The notes: a model not told the origin generated them from the letters alone. A stretch of 64,000 nucleotides of DNA from Massilia sp. Root133 (GCF_001426525.1 NZ_LMEW01000002.1:1-64000); one strand, 5' to 3'. Positions 15,973-26,018 are shown, counted from the stretch's first letter. A program made the numbers and translations.

Positions 15973-17652
15973 ATGGACAAATTCTGGCTGAAGTCGTACG
16001 AGGCGGGCGTGCCTGCGGAAATCGACTGGACGCAGTACCGCTCCCTCACGCACCTGCTGGAGGATTCCTTCCGCAAGTACGCCAACCGCGACGCCTTTGC
16101 GTGCATGGGCAAGTCCATGACGTTCGCGGAGCTGGACAGGCTGTCCGGCGCGATGGCCGCGTGGCTGCAGCAGAAGGGCCTGGCGCCGGGCGCGCGCGTG
16201 GCGATCATGCTGCCGAACGTGCTGCAGTATCCGGTGGCGATGGCCGCCATCCTGCGCGCCGGCTACACCATCGTCAACGTCAACCCGCTGTACACGGCGC
16301 GCGAGCTGCAGCACCAGCTGAACGATTCGGGCGCGGAGGCCATCGTCGTGCTGGAGAACTTCGCGCACACCGTCGCCGAAGTCGCGCACAACACGAAGCT
16401 CAAGCACGTCATCGTCGCCACCATGGGCGACCTGCTGGGCGTGAAGGGCCTGCTCGTCAACTTCGTCGTCCGCACCGTCAAGAAGATGGTGCCGGCGTGG
16501 TCGCTGCCGTCCGCCGTGCCGTTCAAGCGCATGCTGGCCGAAGGCGCGCGCCTGTCGCGCAAGCCGGTCGAGTGCGGCCATGAAGACGTCGCCTTCCTGC
16601 AGTACACGGGCGGCACGACGGGCGTGTCGAAGGGCGCGGTGCTGAAGCACAGGAACGTGATCGCCAACGTGCTGCAGAACGAAGCGTGGTTCGCGCCGAC
16701 CCTGGCCAAGATCCCGGCCGGCGAGACGCCGCTGTTCGTGTGCGCGCTGCCGCTGTACCACATCTATGCGCTGACCGTGTGCGCCCTGATGGGCCTGCGC
16801 GCGGGCGGCACGAACCTCCTGATCCCGAACCCGCGCGACATCGGCGGCTTCATCAAGGAGCTCAAGAAATACCGCATGCACGTCTTCCCGGCCGTGAACA
16901 CGCTGTACAACGGCCTGCTGAACCATCCGGAGTTCGCGAGCCTGGATTTCTCGGGCCTGAAGGTGTGCCCGGGCGGCGGCATGGCCGTGCAGAAGGCCGT
17001 CGCCGACAAATGGCTCGCGGTGACGGGCGCGCCGATCGTCGAAGGCTACGGCCTGTCGGAGACGTCGCCGGTGGTCGCCGCCAACCGTTGCGACATCACC
17101 GAATTCACGGGCACGATCGGCTTTGCGCTGCCGTCGACGGAGCTGCGCATCGTCGACGAATCCGACAACGAAGTCCCGTTCGGCACGGCCGGCGAGATCG
17201 CCGTGCGCGGCCCGCAGGTGATGGCCGGCTACTGGCAGCGTCCGGACGAGACGGCGAAGGTCATGACGGCGGACGGCTTCTTCAAGACCGGCGACATCGG
17301 CGTGATGAACGCCACCGGCGCCGTGAAGATCGTCGACCGCAAGAAGGACATGATCCTCGTCTCGGGCTTCAACGTGTACCCGAACGAAGTGGAAGACGTC
17401 GTCGCCTCGCATCCGGGCGTGCTGGAAGTGGCGTGCGTGGGCGTGCCGGACCAGCATTCGGGCGAGGCCGTCAAGTTGTACGTCGTCAAGAAGGACAAGA
17501 CGCTGACCAAGGACGACCTGCTGGCCTTCTGCAAGGAACAGCTGACGGGCTACAAGCGGCCGAAGTACGTCGAGTTCCGCGACAGCCTGCCCAAGACGAA
17601 CGTCGGCAAGATCCTGCGGCGCGAGCTGCGGGATGAGAAGCAGACTGCCTAA
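15973..17652 (+). CDS. fadD: Long-chain fatty acid--CoA ligase, FadD type (copy 2)
   Basis: A 559-residue paralogue of the preceding ligase, starting MDKFWLKSYEAGVPAEID where copy 1 has MDKIWLKAYPPGVPAEID. All acyl-CoA synthetase motifs are intact: YTGGTTGVSKGA, GYGLSETSPV, DGFFKTGDIG, VDRKKDMILVSGFNVYPNE and TNVGKILRREL. Several DNA stretches of 40 bases or more are identical or nearly so between the copies, for example around 14684/16456 and 15564/17332, while other parts diverge. The copies may differ in chain-length preference or regulation. Confidence 0.92.
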   Translation: MDKFWLKSYEAGVPAEIDWTQYRSLTHLLEDSFRKYANRDAFACMGKSMTFAELDRLSGAMAAWLQQKGLAPGARVAIMLPNVLQYPVAMAAILRAGYTIVNVNPLYTARELQHQLNDSGAEAIVVLENFAHTVAEVAHNTKLKHVIVATMGDLLGVKGLLVNFVVRTVKKMVPAWSLPSAVPFKRMLAEGARLSRKPVECGHEDVAFLQYTGGTTGVSKGAVLKHRNVIANVLQNEAWFAPTLAKIPAGETPLFVCALPLYHIYALTVCALMGLRAGGTNLLIPNPRDIGGFIKELKKYRMHVFPAVNTLYNGLLNHPEFASLDFSGLKVCPGGGMAVQKAVADKWLAVTGAPIVEGYGLSETSPVVAANRCDITEFTGTIGFALPSTELRIVDESDNEVPFGTAGEIAVRGPQVMAGYWQRPDETAKVMTADGFFKTGDIGVMNATGAVKIVDRKKDMILVSGFNVYPNEVEDVVASHPGVLEVACVGVPDQHSGEAVKLYVVKKDKTLTKDDLLAFCKEQLTGYKRPKYVEFRDSLPKTNVGKILRRELRDEKQTA

Positions 17653-17780
17653 CCGTCGTCCCCGCGGAGGCGGGGACCCATGCTGAACATCAGTAATCGC
17701 GATACCTGAAGCGCCGCAGCATTTCTAACGTTGCGACGCCGGCGCCTCAGCTTGGATTCCCGCGTGCGCGGGAATGACGG
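17653..17780. repeat. Dispersed palindrome pair, GTCGTCCCCGC / GGATTCCCGCG type
   Basis: A CCCGCGGAGGCGGGGACCC palindrome starts one base after the fadD stop, and a second one, GGATTCCCGCGTGCGCGGGA, ends the gap before a T run. A very similar pair fills the gap at 26019-26102, with GTCGTCC, GGGGACCCAT and TTCCCGC-TGCGCGGGAA in the same order. This is the pattern of a REP-type element; the second hairpin may also end transcription of the converging genes. Confidence 0.75.
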
Positions 17781-17808
17781 TTTTTAATGCAGCGGCAAGA
17801 AACACGTT

Positions 17809-19386
17809 CTAGACCGCCGTGATCTCCACCCCAGGTTTCCCATCCTCGACCCGGAAGGCCGCCAGCTCCCGCTGGACGGTCTTCGGATCGCGCACCTCGT
17901 CCAGCCCCATGAAATGCGTGCGCGTCTCGCCGGGGGTAATCTCCATCAGCATGTACCCCCGCTTGTCGCTGCGCCCGTACCGGAGGTGCGGGTTCATCGC
18001 CACGTATTGCGACGTGCGCAGCTGCGGGCGCGAATTCGACGTGACCGACGTGCCGACGAATTCCGTCGCGACGACTGGATTCGCGGTCGACACGGGCCGG
18101 TTGAAATCGCGCCGCAGCTCCGTCGCGTAGAACGTGTGCACGTCGCCGCCCAGCACGAGCGGGTTCGCGGCGCGCGTGTCCACGAGCGTGTCGAGCAGGC
18201 GCCGGCGCGCGGCCGGATAACCATCCCAGCCATCCGTCCAGAAGCGGCCGCCGTCCTGCGGCGTGACGGGGATTTGCGACGACTGCGCCATCAAGGTCTG
18301 CTGCGCGAGGATGTTCCAGCGCGCCTTCGATGATGCCAGCCCCGTCTTCAGCCATGCTTCCTGCTCGGGCCCGAGCATGCTGCGGCGTGGATCGAGCAGG
18401 GCAGGGCAGGCGCGCGGCGTCACGGAATTCGAGCCGCCGATGCCCGGATGCGAGCACGCTTCCCACGCGCGGTACTGGCGGTCGTCCAGCACGTGGAAGC
18501 GCGCGAGGCGTCCCCAGTCGTAGCGCTGGAACATGCGCACGCTCGCGTAGCTCCTCGGTGGCGGCAGCCGCAGCGGCATATGTTCGTAAAAAGCCTGGTA
18601 GGCGGCCGCGCGCCGTTGCACGAAGGTCGGCGACAGGCGCTCGTCGCGGTCCGCCGCGTAGTCGTTCGCGACCTCGTGGTCGTCCCACGTGACGATCCAC
18701 GGCGCGATCAGGTGCGCGGCCTGCAGGTCCGGGTCCGTCTTGTATTGCGCGTAGCGGCGGCGGTAGTCGGCCAGCGTGAACGACTCGTCCTGGCGCACGA
18801 TCCGCACGCCCGGCGCCGGATGCTGCAGGCGGTACGCGCCCCATTCGTAGATGTAATCGCCGAGGAAGGCGACGAGGTCCAGGTTCGCCTGCGCGAGGTA
18901 GCGGTGCGCCGCATAGCTGCCGAACTCCCAGTGCTGGCACGATGCGACGGCGAGTTTCAGGCGGGCCGGCATGCTGTCCGGCGCCGGCGCCGTGCGCGTG
19001 CGGCCGACGGGGCTGACGGCGTCGCCCAGCATGAAGCGGTACCAGTACCAGCGTCCCGGTTCCAGGCCGCGCACGTCCACGCGCACGCTGTGCGCCAGTT
19101 CCGGTGTCGCGACGGCGGTGCCCTTCGCGGCGATCTTGCGGAAGGCGCCGTCGTGCGCCACTTCCCAGCGCAAGGTGAGGGCGAGCGGCGGCGTCCTGGC
19201 CGCCTCGAGCGGATCGGGTGCGACGCGCGTCCACAGGATCACGGAGTCGGGCAGGGGCGCGCCCGACGCGACGCCGAGGCTGAACGGATAGCCGGCCGCG
19301 TTCGATGGTTTGGCGAGCAGCAGCGACGACGATGCCGCTGCGAGCCGCGCGGCGTTCAGCAGGAACAGGCGGCGCGGCCAGGTCAT
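17809..19386 (-). CDS. PhoD-like alkaline phosphatase/phosphodiesterase family protein
   Basis: A 525-residue exported metallophosphoesterase. The N-terminus has a twin-arginine-like start (PRRLFLLNAARLAAASSS) and signal, then a PhoD N-terminal beta domain (LGVASGAPLPDSVILWTR, residues about 35-130). The catalytic domain shows FLGDYIYEWG, WDDHEVANDY, NILAQQTLMAQ and LVLGGDVHTFYATEL, the metal-binding motifs of the family. PhoD enzymes use Ca and Fe and release phosphate from mono- or diesters such as teichoic acids or phospholipids. The thioesterase gene ends 11 bases upstream, so the two may form an operon. Confidence 0.9.
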   Translation of the reverse strand: MTWPRRLFLLNAARLAAASSSLLLAKPSNAAGYPFSLGVASGAPLPDSVILWTRVAPDPLEAARTPPLALTLRWEVAHDGAFRKIAAKGTAVATPELAHSVRVDVRGLEPGRWYWYRFMLGDAVSPVGRTRTAPAPDSMPARLKLAVASCQHWEFGSYAAHRYLAQANLDLVAFLGDYIYEWGAYRLQHPAPGVRIVRQDESFTLADYRRRYAQYKTDPDLQAAHLIAPWIVTWDDHEVANDYAADRDERLSPTFVQRRAAAYQAFYEHMPLRLPPPRSYASVRMFQRYDWGRLARFHVLDDRQYRAWEACSHPGIGGSNSVTPRACPALLDPRRSMLGPEQEAWLKTGLASSKARWNILAQQTLMAQSSQIPVTPQDGGRFWTDGWDGYPAARRRLLDTLVDTRAANPLVLGGDVHTFYATELRRDFNRPVSTANPVVATEFVGTSVTSNSRPQLRTSQYVAMNPHLRYGRSDKRGYMLMEITPGETRTHFMGLDEVRDPKTVQRELAAFRVEDGKPGVEITAV

Positions 19387-19396
19387 CGATTGATGC

Positions 19397-19831
19397 TTAT
19401 TGCGCGATCAGCGATTCGAGCGGCGGCAACTGGCGCGGCTTGCGGTCCGGGCCCGTGGCGACATAGGTCAGCGTCGCTTCCGTCACCTTGACGACGTCCG
19501 TCTGCAGGCGGTTGCGCTCCGCATAGACCTCGACGTAGACGGTGATCGACGTATTGCCGACCTTGACGATGTCGGCGTAGAACGACAGCAGGTCGCCGAC
19601 GAACACGGGATTCTTGAACACGAAGGAATTCACGGCGATGGTGGCAACGCGGCCGTTCGCGCGGCGCACGGCCGGCAGCGAGCCGGCCACGTCGACCTGG
19701 GCCATGATCCAGCCGCCGAACACGTCCCCGTAGACGTTGGCATCGGACGGGGCGGGCATCATCCGCAGCACGGGCATCTTTCCTTCAGGCAGGCGGGTGA
19801 TGGACGGGGTGGTATTTTCGGGCTGGGTCAT
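19397..19831 (-). CDS. Acyl-CoA thioesterase, hotdog fold (YciA/BFIT-like)
   Basis: A 144-residue single hotdog-domain thioesterase. Key features are the segment SDANVYGDVFGGWIMAQVDVAG (residues 28-49; DANVYGDVFGGW holds the catalytic Asp/Asn region) and VATIAVNSFVFKNPVFVGDLL. Family members hydrolyse short to long acyl-CoAs in the cytoplasm. The reading frame is open upstream through the neighbouring gene, but the ATG giving MTQPENT is the one that fits the domain and clears the divergent ABC gene. It is followed by the PhoD-like gene. Confidence 0.88.
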   Translation of the reverse strand: MTQPENTTPSITRLPEGKMPVLRMMPAPSDANVYGDVFGGWIMAQVDVAGSLPAVRRANGRVATIAVNSFVFKNPVFVGDLLSFYADIVKVGNTSITVYVEVYAERNRLQTDVVKVTEATLTYVATGPDRKPRQLPPLESLIAQ

Positions 19832-19893
19832 CTTGAATTTTCGGTAGAAGCTACAATCGTCTTGAATTGAACCATAAATCGACAAGCCCCGCC

Positions 19894-21741
19894 ATGCGAC
19901 GCTCTTCTCCGAACTCCCTGCCGCCCCAGCCCGATCCGAACGCGAAACGGAACGACTGGGCCACGATCGGCACCTTGCTGCCCTATTTATGGGTCTATAA
20001 ATGGCGCGTGCTGGCCGCACTGATCTGCCTCGTCGGCGCCAAGATGGCCAACGTGGGCGTGCCGCTCGTGCTGAAAAAGCTCATCGACGCGCTGACGATC
20101 AGCCCGACCGATCCGCACGCGCTGCTCGTGCTGCCGCTCGGCGCGCTGGTCGCGTACGGCGCACTGCGTTTTTCGACCACGCTGTTCACCGAGCTGCGCG
20201 AATTTTTATTCGCGCGCGTGACGCAGCGCGCCGTGCGCACGATCGCGCTGAAAGTGTTCCGGCACCTGCATGCGCTGTCGCTGCGCTTCCACCTGAACCG
20301 CCAGACGGGCGGCATGACGCGCGACATCGAGCGCGGCACGCGCGGCGTCAGCTCGCTCGTGTCGTACTCACTGTTCTCGATCCTGCCGACGCTGGTCGAG
20401 ATCACGCTGGTGCTGGGCTACCTCGGCACGCATTACGACGCCTGGTTCGCGGGCATCACCGCGATCGCGCTCGTCACCTACATCACGTTCACCGTCACCG
20501 TGACGGAATGGCGCACGCACTTCCGCCGCACGATGAACGAGCTGGATTCGAAGGCGAACACGAAGGCCATCGATTCGCTGATCAACTACGAGACGGTGAA
20601 ATACTTCGGCAACGAGGACTACGAGGCGAAGCGCTACGACGAAGGCCTGCAGAAGTACGAGCAGGCCGCCGTGCGCTCGCAGACGTCGCTGTCGTTCCTG
20701 AACACGGGCCAGTCGCTGATCATCGCGGCGGCCGTCACGGCGATCCTGTGGCGCGCGACGCAGGGCGTGATCGACAAGACGATGACCCTGGGCGACCTCG
20801 TGCTCGTGAACTCGTTCATGATCCAGCTGTACATCCCGTTGAACTTCCTCGGCGTGATCTACCGCGAGATCAAGCAGAGTCTCGCGGACATGGAGCGGTT
20901 GTTCGGCCTCCTCGAGCAGAACCGCGAAGTGGCCGATTCGCCCGATGCGAAGCCGCTGGTCACGCACGGAGCCAAGGTCGAGTTCTCGCACGTGGAATTC
21001 AGCTACGACCCGAAACGGCAAATCCTGTTCGACGTCGACTTCACGATCCCGCCCGGCACGACGACGGCCGTCGTGGGCCACAGCGGTTCGGGCAAGTCGA
21101 CCTTGTCGCGCCTGCTGTTCCGCTTTTACGACGTGCAGCAGGGCGCCATCCGCATCGACGGGCAAGACGTGAAGAACGTGACCCAGGATTCGCTGCGCCA
21201 CGCGATCGGCATCGTCCCGCAGGACACGGTGCTGTTCAACGACACCATCGAATACAACATCGCCTACGGCCGTCCGGGCGCGAGCCGCGCGGACATCGTG
21301 GCGGCGGCGCGCGCGGCGTCGATCCACGACTTCATCGAAACCCTGCCGGACGGCTATGCGACAATGGTGGGCGAACGCGGCCTCAAACTGTCGGGCGGCG
21401 AGAAGCAGCGGGTGGCCATCGCGCGCACCCTGCTGAAGAATCCCGCGATCCTGATCTTCGACGAGGCCACGTCGGCGCTCGATTCGAAGTCGGAGCAGGC
21501 GATCCAGGCGCAGCTGAAGGAAATCGCGAAGCAGAGAACGACGCTCGTCATCGCGCACCGCCTGTCGACCATCGCGGACGCCCACCAGATCCTCGTGCTC
21601 GACCACGGCCGCATCGTCGAACGGGGCACGCATGCCGCGCTGATCGCGGCGGATGGCCTGTACAGGCAGATGTGGGACCGCCAGCAGGCAAGGCAGGACG
21701 AGGATCTCGCCTCACCGCCGGTCGAAGTGGTACAAGATTAA
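19894..21741 (+). CDS. ABC exporter, fused permease/ATPase, Atm1/HMT1 type
   Basis: A half-transporter of about 615 residues: N-terminal six-helix exporter domain (about 30-310) and C-terminal ATPase with Walker A GHSGSGKST, signature LSGGEKQRVAIART, Walker B ILIFDEATSALDS and switch HRLS. The motif around INYETVKYFGNEDYE is typical of the mitochondrial Atm1/ABCB7 and bacterial heavy-metal exporter branch, which moves glutathione-linked metals or sulfur compounds outwards. The first ATG (MRRSSPN) is preferred; a TTG 27 bases upstream is possible. It diverges from the thioesterase gene and is followed after 12 bases by the Kdo hydroxylase gene. Confidence 0.85.
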   Translation: MRRSSPNSLPPQPDPNAKRNDWATIGTLLPYLWVYKWRVLAALICLVGAKMANVGVPLVLKKLIDALTISPTDPHALLVLPLGALVAYGALRFSTTLFTELREFLFARVTQRAVRTIALKVFRHLHALSLRFHLNRQTGGMTRDIERGTRGVSSLVSYSLFSILPTLVEITLVLGYLGTHYDAWFAGITAIALVTYITFTVTVTEWRTHFRRTMNELDSKANTKAIDSLINYETVKYFGNEDYEAKRYDEGLQKYEQAAVRSQTSLSFLNTGQSLIIAAAVTAILWRATQGVIDKTMTLGDLVLVNSFMIQLYIPLNFLGVIYREIKQSLADMERLFGLLEQNREVADSPDAKPLVTHGAKVEFSHVEFSYDPKRQILFDVDFTIPPGTTTAVVGHSGSGKSTLSRLLFRFYDVQQGAIRIDGQDVKNVTQDSLRHAIGIVPQDTVLFNDTIEYNIAYGRPGASRADIVAAARAASIHDFIETLPDGYATMVGERGLKLSGGEKQRVAIARTLLKNPAILIFDEATSALDSKSEQAIQAQLKEIAKQRTTLVIAHRLSTIADAHQILVLDHGRIVERGTHAALIAADGLYRQMWDRQQARQDEDLASPPVEVVQD

Positions 21742-21753
21742 GGATTGAACAGG

Positions 21754-22626
21754 ATGGAAAAACAGATCGTCGAGATCGACATGGCCGACGTCGGCCACGG
21801 CAACCCGGCCTGGATCGCCGCGCTGGAAGCGGGCAAGGTGCTGTACTTCCCGAACTTCGCGCAGCACGGCTTCGCGCCGCAGAAGGAAGAGCTGGCGCTG
21901 TTCCGCGAAGACATCCGCGACCCCAAGATCCGCAACATCAGCCTGTCCACGAGCGGCGACCTGAAAGGCGTCGTCGGCGACGATGCGACGAAGGCGCTGA
22001 TGGCCGGGATGATCGGGCGCTTCCGCGCCGAGGCGGAAGGCCTGCTCGCGAACCTGGTGCCGCGCTACGGCGAACACCTGCGCCGCGGCGCGACGAGCTT
22101 CCGGCCGTCGGTGGTGGAAAACCGCGTGCAGTCGTGGCGCGCCGACGATCGCCGCATGCACGTGGACTCGTTCCCGTCGCGCCCCAACTACGGCGAGCGC
22201 CTGCTGCGCGTGTTCACCAACGTGAACCTGGAAGGCGAGCCGCGCGTGTGGCGCGTGGGCGAACCGTTCGAGGACGTCGCGCGCCGCTTCCTGCCGAAGG
22301 TCAAACCGTATTCGGCATGGCAGGCGAAGGTGCTGAACGCGCTGCACGTGACGAAGTCGCTGCGCAGCGAATACGACCACATCATGCTGCAGCTGCACGA
22401 TGCGATGAAGTCCGACCTCGATTACCAGAAGAACGCGCCGCAGGTCACCTTCAACTTCCCGCCGGGCTGCGCGTGGGTGTGCTTCTCGGACCAGACCTCG
22501 CACGCCGTGATGGCGGGGCAGTACATGATGGAGCACACGCTGCAGCTGTCGCCCATGCACCAGTACGACAAGGAGGCGAGTCCGTTGGCGATTCTCACAC
22601 GGATGCAGGGACATGCGCTGGTGTGA
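21754..22626 (+). CDS. kdoO: Kdo hydroxylase family protein, Fe(II)/2-oxoglutarate dioxygenase
   Basis: A 290-residue protein resembling KdoO, the dioxygenase that converts Kdo in inner-core LPS to Ko (Burkholderia, Yersinia). The iron site is suggested by MHVDSFPSRPNYGERLLRVF (HxD near residue 134) and the later SHAVMAGQYMMEHT, with a downstream His. The start ATG has AAGG ten bases before it; a TTG nine bases upstream is less likely. It follows the ABC exporter gene closely. Together with the PagL-like gene at 4165, it points to remodelling of lipid A and core. Confidence 0.82.
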   Translation: MEKQIVEIDMADVGHGNPAWIAALEAGKVLYFPNFAQHGFAPQKEELALFREDIRDPKIRNISLSTSGDLKGVVGDDATKALMAGMIGRFRAEAEGLLANLVPRYGEHLRRGATSFRPSVVENRVQSWRADDRRMHVDSFPSRPNYGERLLRVFTNVNLEGEPRVWRVGEPFEDVARRFLPKVKPYSAWQAKVLNALHVTKSLRSEYDHIMLQLHDAMKSDLDYQKNAPQVTFNFPPGCAWVCFSDQTSHAVMAGQYMMEHTLQLSPMHQYDKEASPLAILTRMQGHALV

Positions 22627-22633
22627 CAAATGA

Positions 22634-22660
22634 AAAACGGCCGCGCGATGCGGCCGTTTT
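22634..22660. terminator. Bidirectional terminator between convergent genes
   Basis: AAAACGGCCGC and GCGGCCGTTTT pair perfectly around GCGAT, giving an A-tract on one side and a T-tract on the other. It ends both the Kdo hydroxylase gene (+) and the asparaginase gene (-). Confidence 0.9.
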
Positions 22661-22676
22661 GTCGTTGGGACGTCGA

Positions 22677-23753
22677 TCAGTACGTATAGAACATCCGCTG
22701 AATCTCCTTGGTGCTGTTCGTCTTCGTGAGCGCCAGCATCAGCAGGATGCGCGCCTTCTGCGGATTCAAGGTATCGGCCACGACGAAGTCCAGCTGGTCG
22801 TCATTCGCTTCGCCATTGCGTGCCACGATGCCCTGGCCCACGCGGCTCGCGCGCACGATGATCACGCCTTTTTCGCGTGCGGCCGACAGCGCCGGGCGCA
22901 CCTTGTTCGGCAGGCTGCCGTCACCGACACCCGCGTGGATCAGGCCCTTGGCGCCGGCGGCGACCAGCGCGTTGACGGCGGTCGGGCCCACGTTAGCGTA
23001 GGTGTAGGCGATGTCGACCTGCGGCAGCGCGGACAGGTTGCTCACGTCGAATTCCGTGTCGACCGTGTGCTTGCGGGTCGAGGCGCGGTAGAAGTGCGCC
23101 TTGTTGCCCACCACGTAGCCCAGCAGGCCCAGTTCCGTCGCCTTGAACGTGTCGGTGGTCGTCGTGTTGGTCTTGCTGACGTCGCGCGCGGCGTTGATCT
23201 GGTCGTTCAGCACGACGAGCACGCCCTTGCCGACGGCGTCGGGACTGCCGGCCGTCAGCACGGCGTTGTACAGGTTGATCGGGCCGTCGGCCGAGATCGC
23301 GGTCGACGGACGCATCGCGCCCACCACCACGACCGGCTTCTTGCTCTTCACGACGAGGTCGAGGAAGTAGGCGGTTTCCTCGATCGTGTCGGTGCCGTGC
23401 GTGATGACGATGCCGTCCACGTCAGGCTTGGCCAGCAGCGTGTTGACGCGCTTCGCCAGCGTGAGCCAGTGCTCGTTGCTCATGTTTTCGCTGGCGATCT
23501 GGAACACCTGTTCGCCGGTCACGTTGGCGACCTGCTTCAGTTCCGGGACGGCCTTGATCAGGTCATCGACGCCGACCTTGGCGGCCGTGTAGCCGACCGT
23601 CGTCGTGCTGGTGGCGCCGGTGCCGGCGATCGTGCCGCCGGTGGCGAGGATCACCACGTTGGGCAGGCGGGCCGCCGTCTGGGCTTGCGCGGATGCGGCC
23701 AGCAGCGTCATGAGGCACAGTGCGAACCACGTGCGTACAAGTTTTAAGAACAT
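22677..23753 (-). CDS. ansB: Periplasmic type II L-asparaginase
   Basis: A 358-residue asparaginase that hydrolyses asparagine to aspartate and ammonia. A Sec signal (MFLKLVRTWFALCLMTLLAASAQA) precedes the two catalytic threonine motifs: VILATGGTIAG (Thr41) and ITHGTDTIEETA, each as in the bacterial type II enzymes. AAAAAAGGAG lies just before the ATG. The frame stays open far upstream through the symporter gene in another frame, but that is not one protein. It follows the symporter gene, separated by a terminator: periplasmic aspartate made here could be taken up by that carrier. Confidence 0.94.
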   Translation of the reverse strand: MFLKLVRTWFALCLMTLLAASAQAQTAARLPNVVILATGGTIAGTGATSTTTVGYTAAKVGVDDLIKAVPELKQVANVTGEQVFQIASENMSNEHWLTLAKRVNTLLAKPDVDGIVITHGTDTIEETAYFLDLVVKSKKPVVVVGAMRPSTAISADGPINLYNAVLTAGSPDAVGKGVLVVLNDQINAARDVSKTNTTTTDTFKATELGLLGYVVGNKAHFYRASTRKHTVDTEFDVSNLSALPQVDIAYTYANVGPTAVNALVAAGAKGLIHAGVGDGSLPNKVRPALSAAREKGVIIVRASRVGQGIVARNGEANDDQLDFVVADTLNPQKARILLMLALTKTNSTKEIQRMFYTY

Positions 23754-23785
23754 ACGATCTCCTTTTTTAACAATTTTTGGAAGGC

Positions 23786-23812
23786 AAAAAAAAGGCTCCT
23801 TGGGAGGAGCCT
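23786..23812 (-). terminator. Terminator between symporter and asparaginase genes
   Basis: On the minus strand AGGCTCCT and AGGAGCCT form a stem followed by eight T. It lies directly after the symporter gene and before the asparaginase ribosome-binding site, so read-through into ansB is probably partial or ansB has its own promoter. Confidence 0.85.
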
Positions 23813-23827
23813 GGTTCGGGGTGCCGG

Positions 23828-25099
23828 TCAGCGCAAGGGCGCTGTGGCGATATCCTTGTCGGCAAGCGCAGGATCGGTGAGATCCCCCTCCCACTTCGCG
23901 ACGACCGCGGTGGCGATGCCGTTGCCGATCACGTTCGTGGCCGAGCGGCCCATGTCGAGGAAGTGGTCGATACCGAGCAGCAGCAGCAGGCCGGCTTCGG
24001 GAATATGAAACTGGTTCAGCGTGGCGGCGATGACGACGAGCGACGCGCGCGGCACGCCGGCCATGCCCTTCGACGTCAGCATCAGCACGAGCATCATGGT
24101 CATCTGCGTGGACAGCGCCAGCTCGATGCCGTAGGCCTGGGCGATGAAGACCGAGGCGAAGGTGCAATACATCATCGAGCCGTCCAGGTTGAACGAGTAA
24201 CCGATCGGCAGCACGAACGCGGCCAGGCGGTTCTTGACGCCGAAGCGCTCCAGGCCTTCCAGCGTCTTCGGATACGCGGCTTCCGACGACGCGCAGGTGA
24301 ACGCGAGGATGGTCGGCTCGCGCAGCAGGCCGAGGAGCTTGAACAGGCGCGGGCCGACGAACAACATGCCGATCGCGATCAGGATGCACCACAGCAGCGC
24401 GATGCCGAGGTAGAACTCGCCCATGAACTTGCCGTAGGTGCCGAGCACGCCGACACCGCTCGTGGCGACGACGCCCGCGACGGCCGCGAACACGGCGAAC
24501 GGTGCGAAGTTCATCACATAGCCCGTCACTTTCAGCATCACGTGCGTGGCGCCGTCGATGGCGGCGATCATCGGCGCGGCGCGATCGCCGATGGCGGCGG
24601 CGCCGGTGCCGAAGAAGATCGAGAAGATCACGATCTGCAGGATCTCGTTCCTGGCCATGCCGTCGAAGATCGACGTCGGCACGAGGTGGGTGATGAAGTC
24701 CTTCAGCGTGAGGCCGGAAGCGGTGATGCCCGACGAGGCGCCGGCCGCCGGCAGGGTGCCGGACAACGCCATCGCGTCGCCCGGGCGGAACAGGTTCACG
24801 AGGATGAGACCCAGCGTGAGCGACAGGAGGGAAGCGATGATGAACCAGCCCAGCGCCTTGATGCCGATGCGGCCGACTTCCGCGGCGTCGCCCATCTTGG
24901 CGATGCCCACCACCAGCGTGGAGAACACGAGCGGAGCGATGATCATCTTGATCAGGCGGAGGAACAGCGTGGTGACCAGCGACATCGTGTCGGCGAAGCC
25001 TTTGGGATCGGCGAGATTCGTGTGCGCGATGTAGCCGGCGGCGATGCCGAGCGCCAGGCCCACGAGGATCCAGGTGGTGAGGCGGTTTCTTTTGTTCAT
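23828..25099 (-). CDS. Dicarboxylate/amino acid:cation symporter (DAACS family)
   Basis: A 423-residue carrier of the GltP/DctA family, taking up aspartate, glutamate or C4-dicarboxylates with protons or sodium. Features include TLFLRLIKMIIAPLVFSTLVVGI early on, the serine-rich reentrant segment AFTCASSEAAYPKTLEGLE near residue 270, and the transport motif GYSFNLDGSMMYCTFASVF near 300 (family consensus G-x-x-x-N-x-D-G). It precedes the asparaginase gene on the same strand, which supports aspartate or glutamate as substrate. Exact specificity is inferred. Confidence 0.9.
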   Translation of the reverse strand: MNKRNRLTTWILVGLALGIAAGYIAHTNLADPKGFADTMSLVTTLFLRLIKMIIAPLVFSTLVVGIAKMGDAAEVGRIGIKALGWFIIASLLSLTLGLILVNLFRPGDAMALSGTLPAAGASSGITASGLTLKDFITHLVPTSIFDGMARNEILQIVIFSIFFGTGAAAIGDRAAPMIAAIDGATHVMLKVTGYVMNFAPFAVFAAVAGVVATSGVGVLGTYGKFMGEFYLGIALLWCILIAIGMLFVGPRLFKLLGLLREPTILAFTCASSEAAYPKTLEGLERFGVKNRLAAFVLPIGYSFNLDGSMMYCTFASVFIAQAYGIELALSTQMTMMLVLMLTSKGMAGVPRASLVVIAATLNQFHIPEAGLLLLLGIDHFLDMGRSATNVIGNGIATAVVAKWEGDLTDPALADKDIATAPLR

Positions 25100-25292
25100 A
25101 AGCTTCCTCTAGGGTGGCGGATGGCGGAGCAGGGGAGATCGTCCGTCCTGTTCCGCTGCCGTGGCACAATCTCGTGCAAGATCAGGGAGTTGCCGGGTGC
25201 CTGGTGCTGCGATATTGACAAGTCCCGGCAGTATCCTAGGCGTTGATGGTACTGTCAAGCACGCCCGGGACAACGAAAAGACGACAATACAG

Positions 25293-26018
<726 letters not shown>

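Noticed and set aside
20001..23747. A 1248-codon + strand frame crossing the ABC exporter, Kdo hydroxylase and asparaginase genes
   Set aside because: It spans three well-supported genes in other frames and strands and a terminator; composition is typical of a GC-driven shadow.
22677..25169. An asparaginase fused to 470 upstream residues
   Set aside because: The upstream part is an alternative frame of the symporter gene and includes a terminator sequence; a signal peptide and AAGGAG mark the true asparaginase start at 23753.
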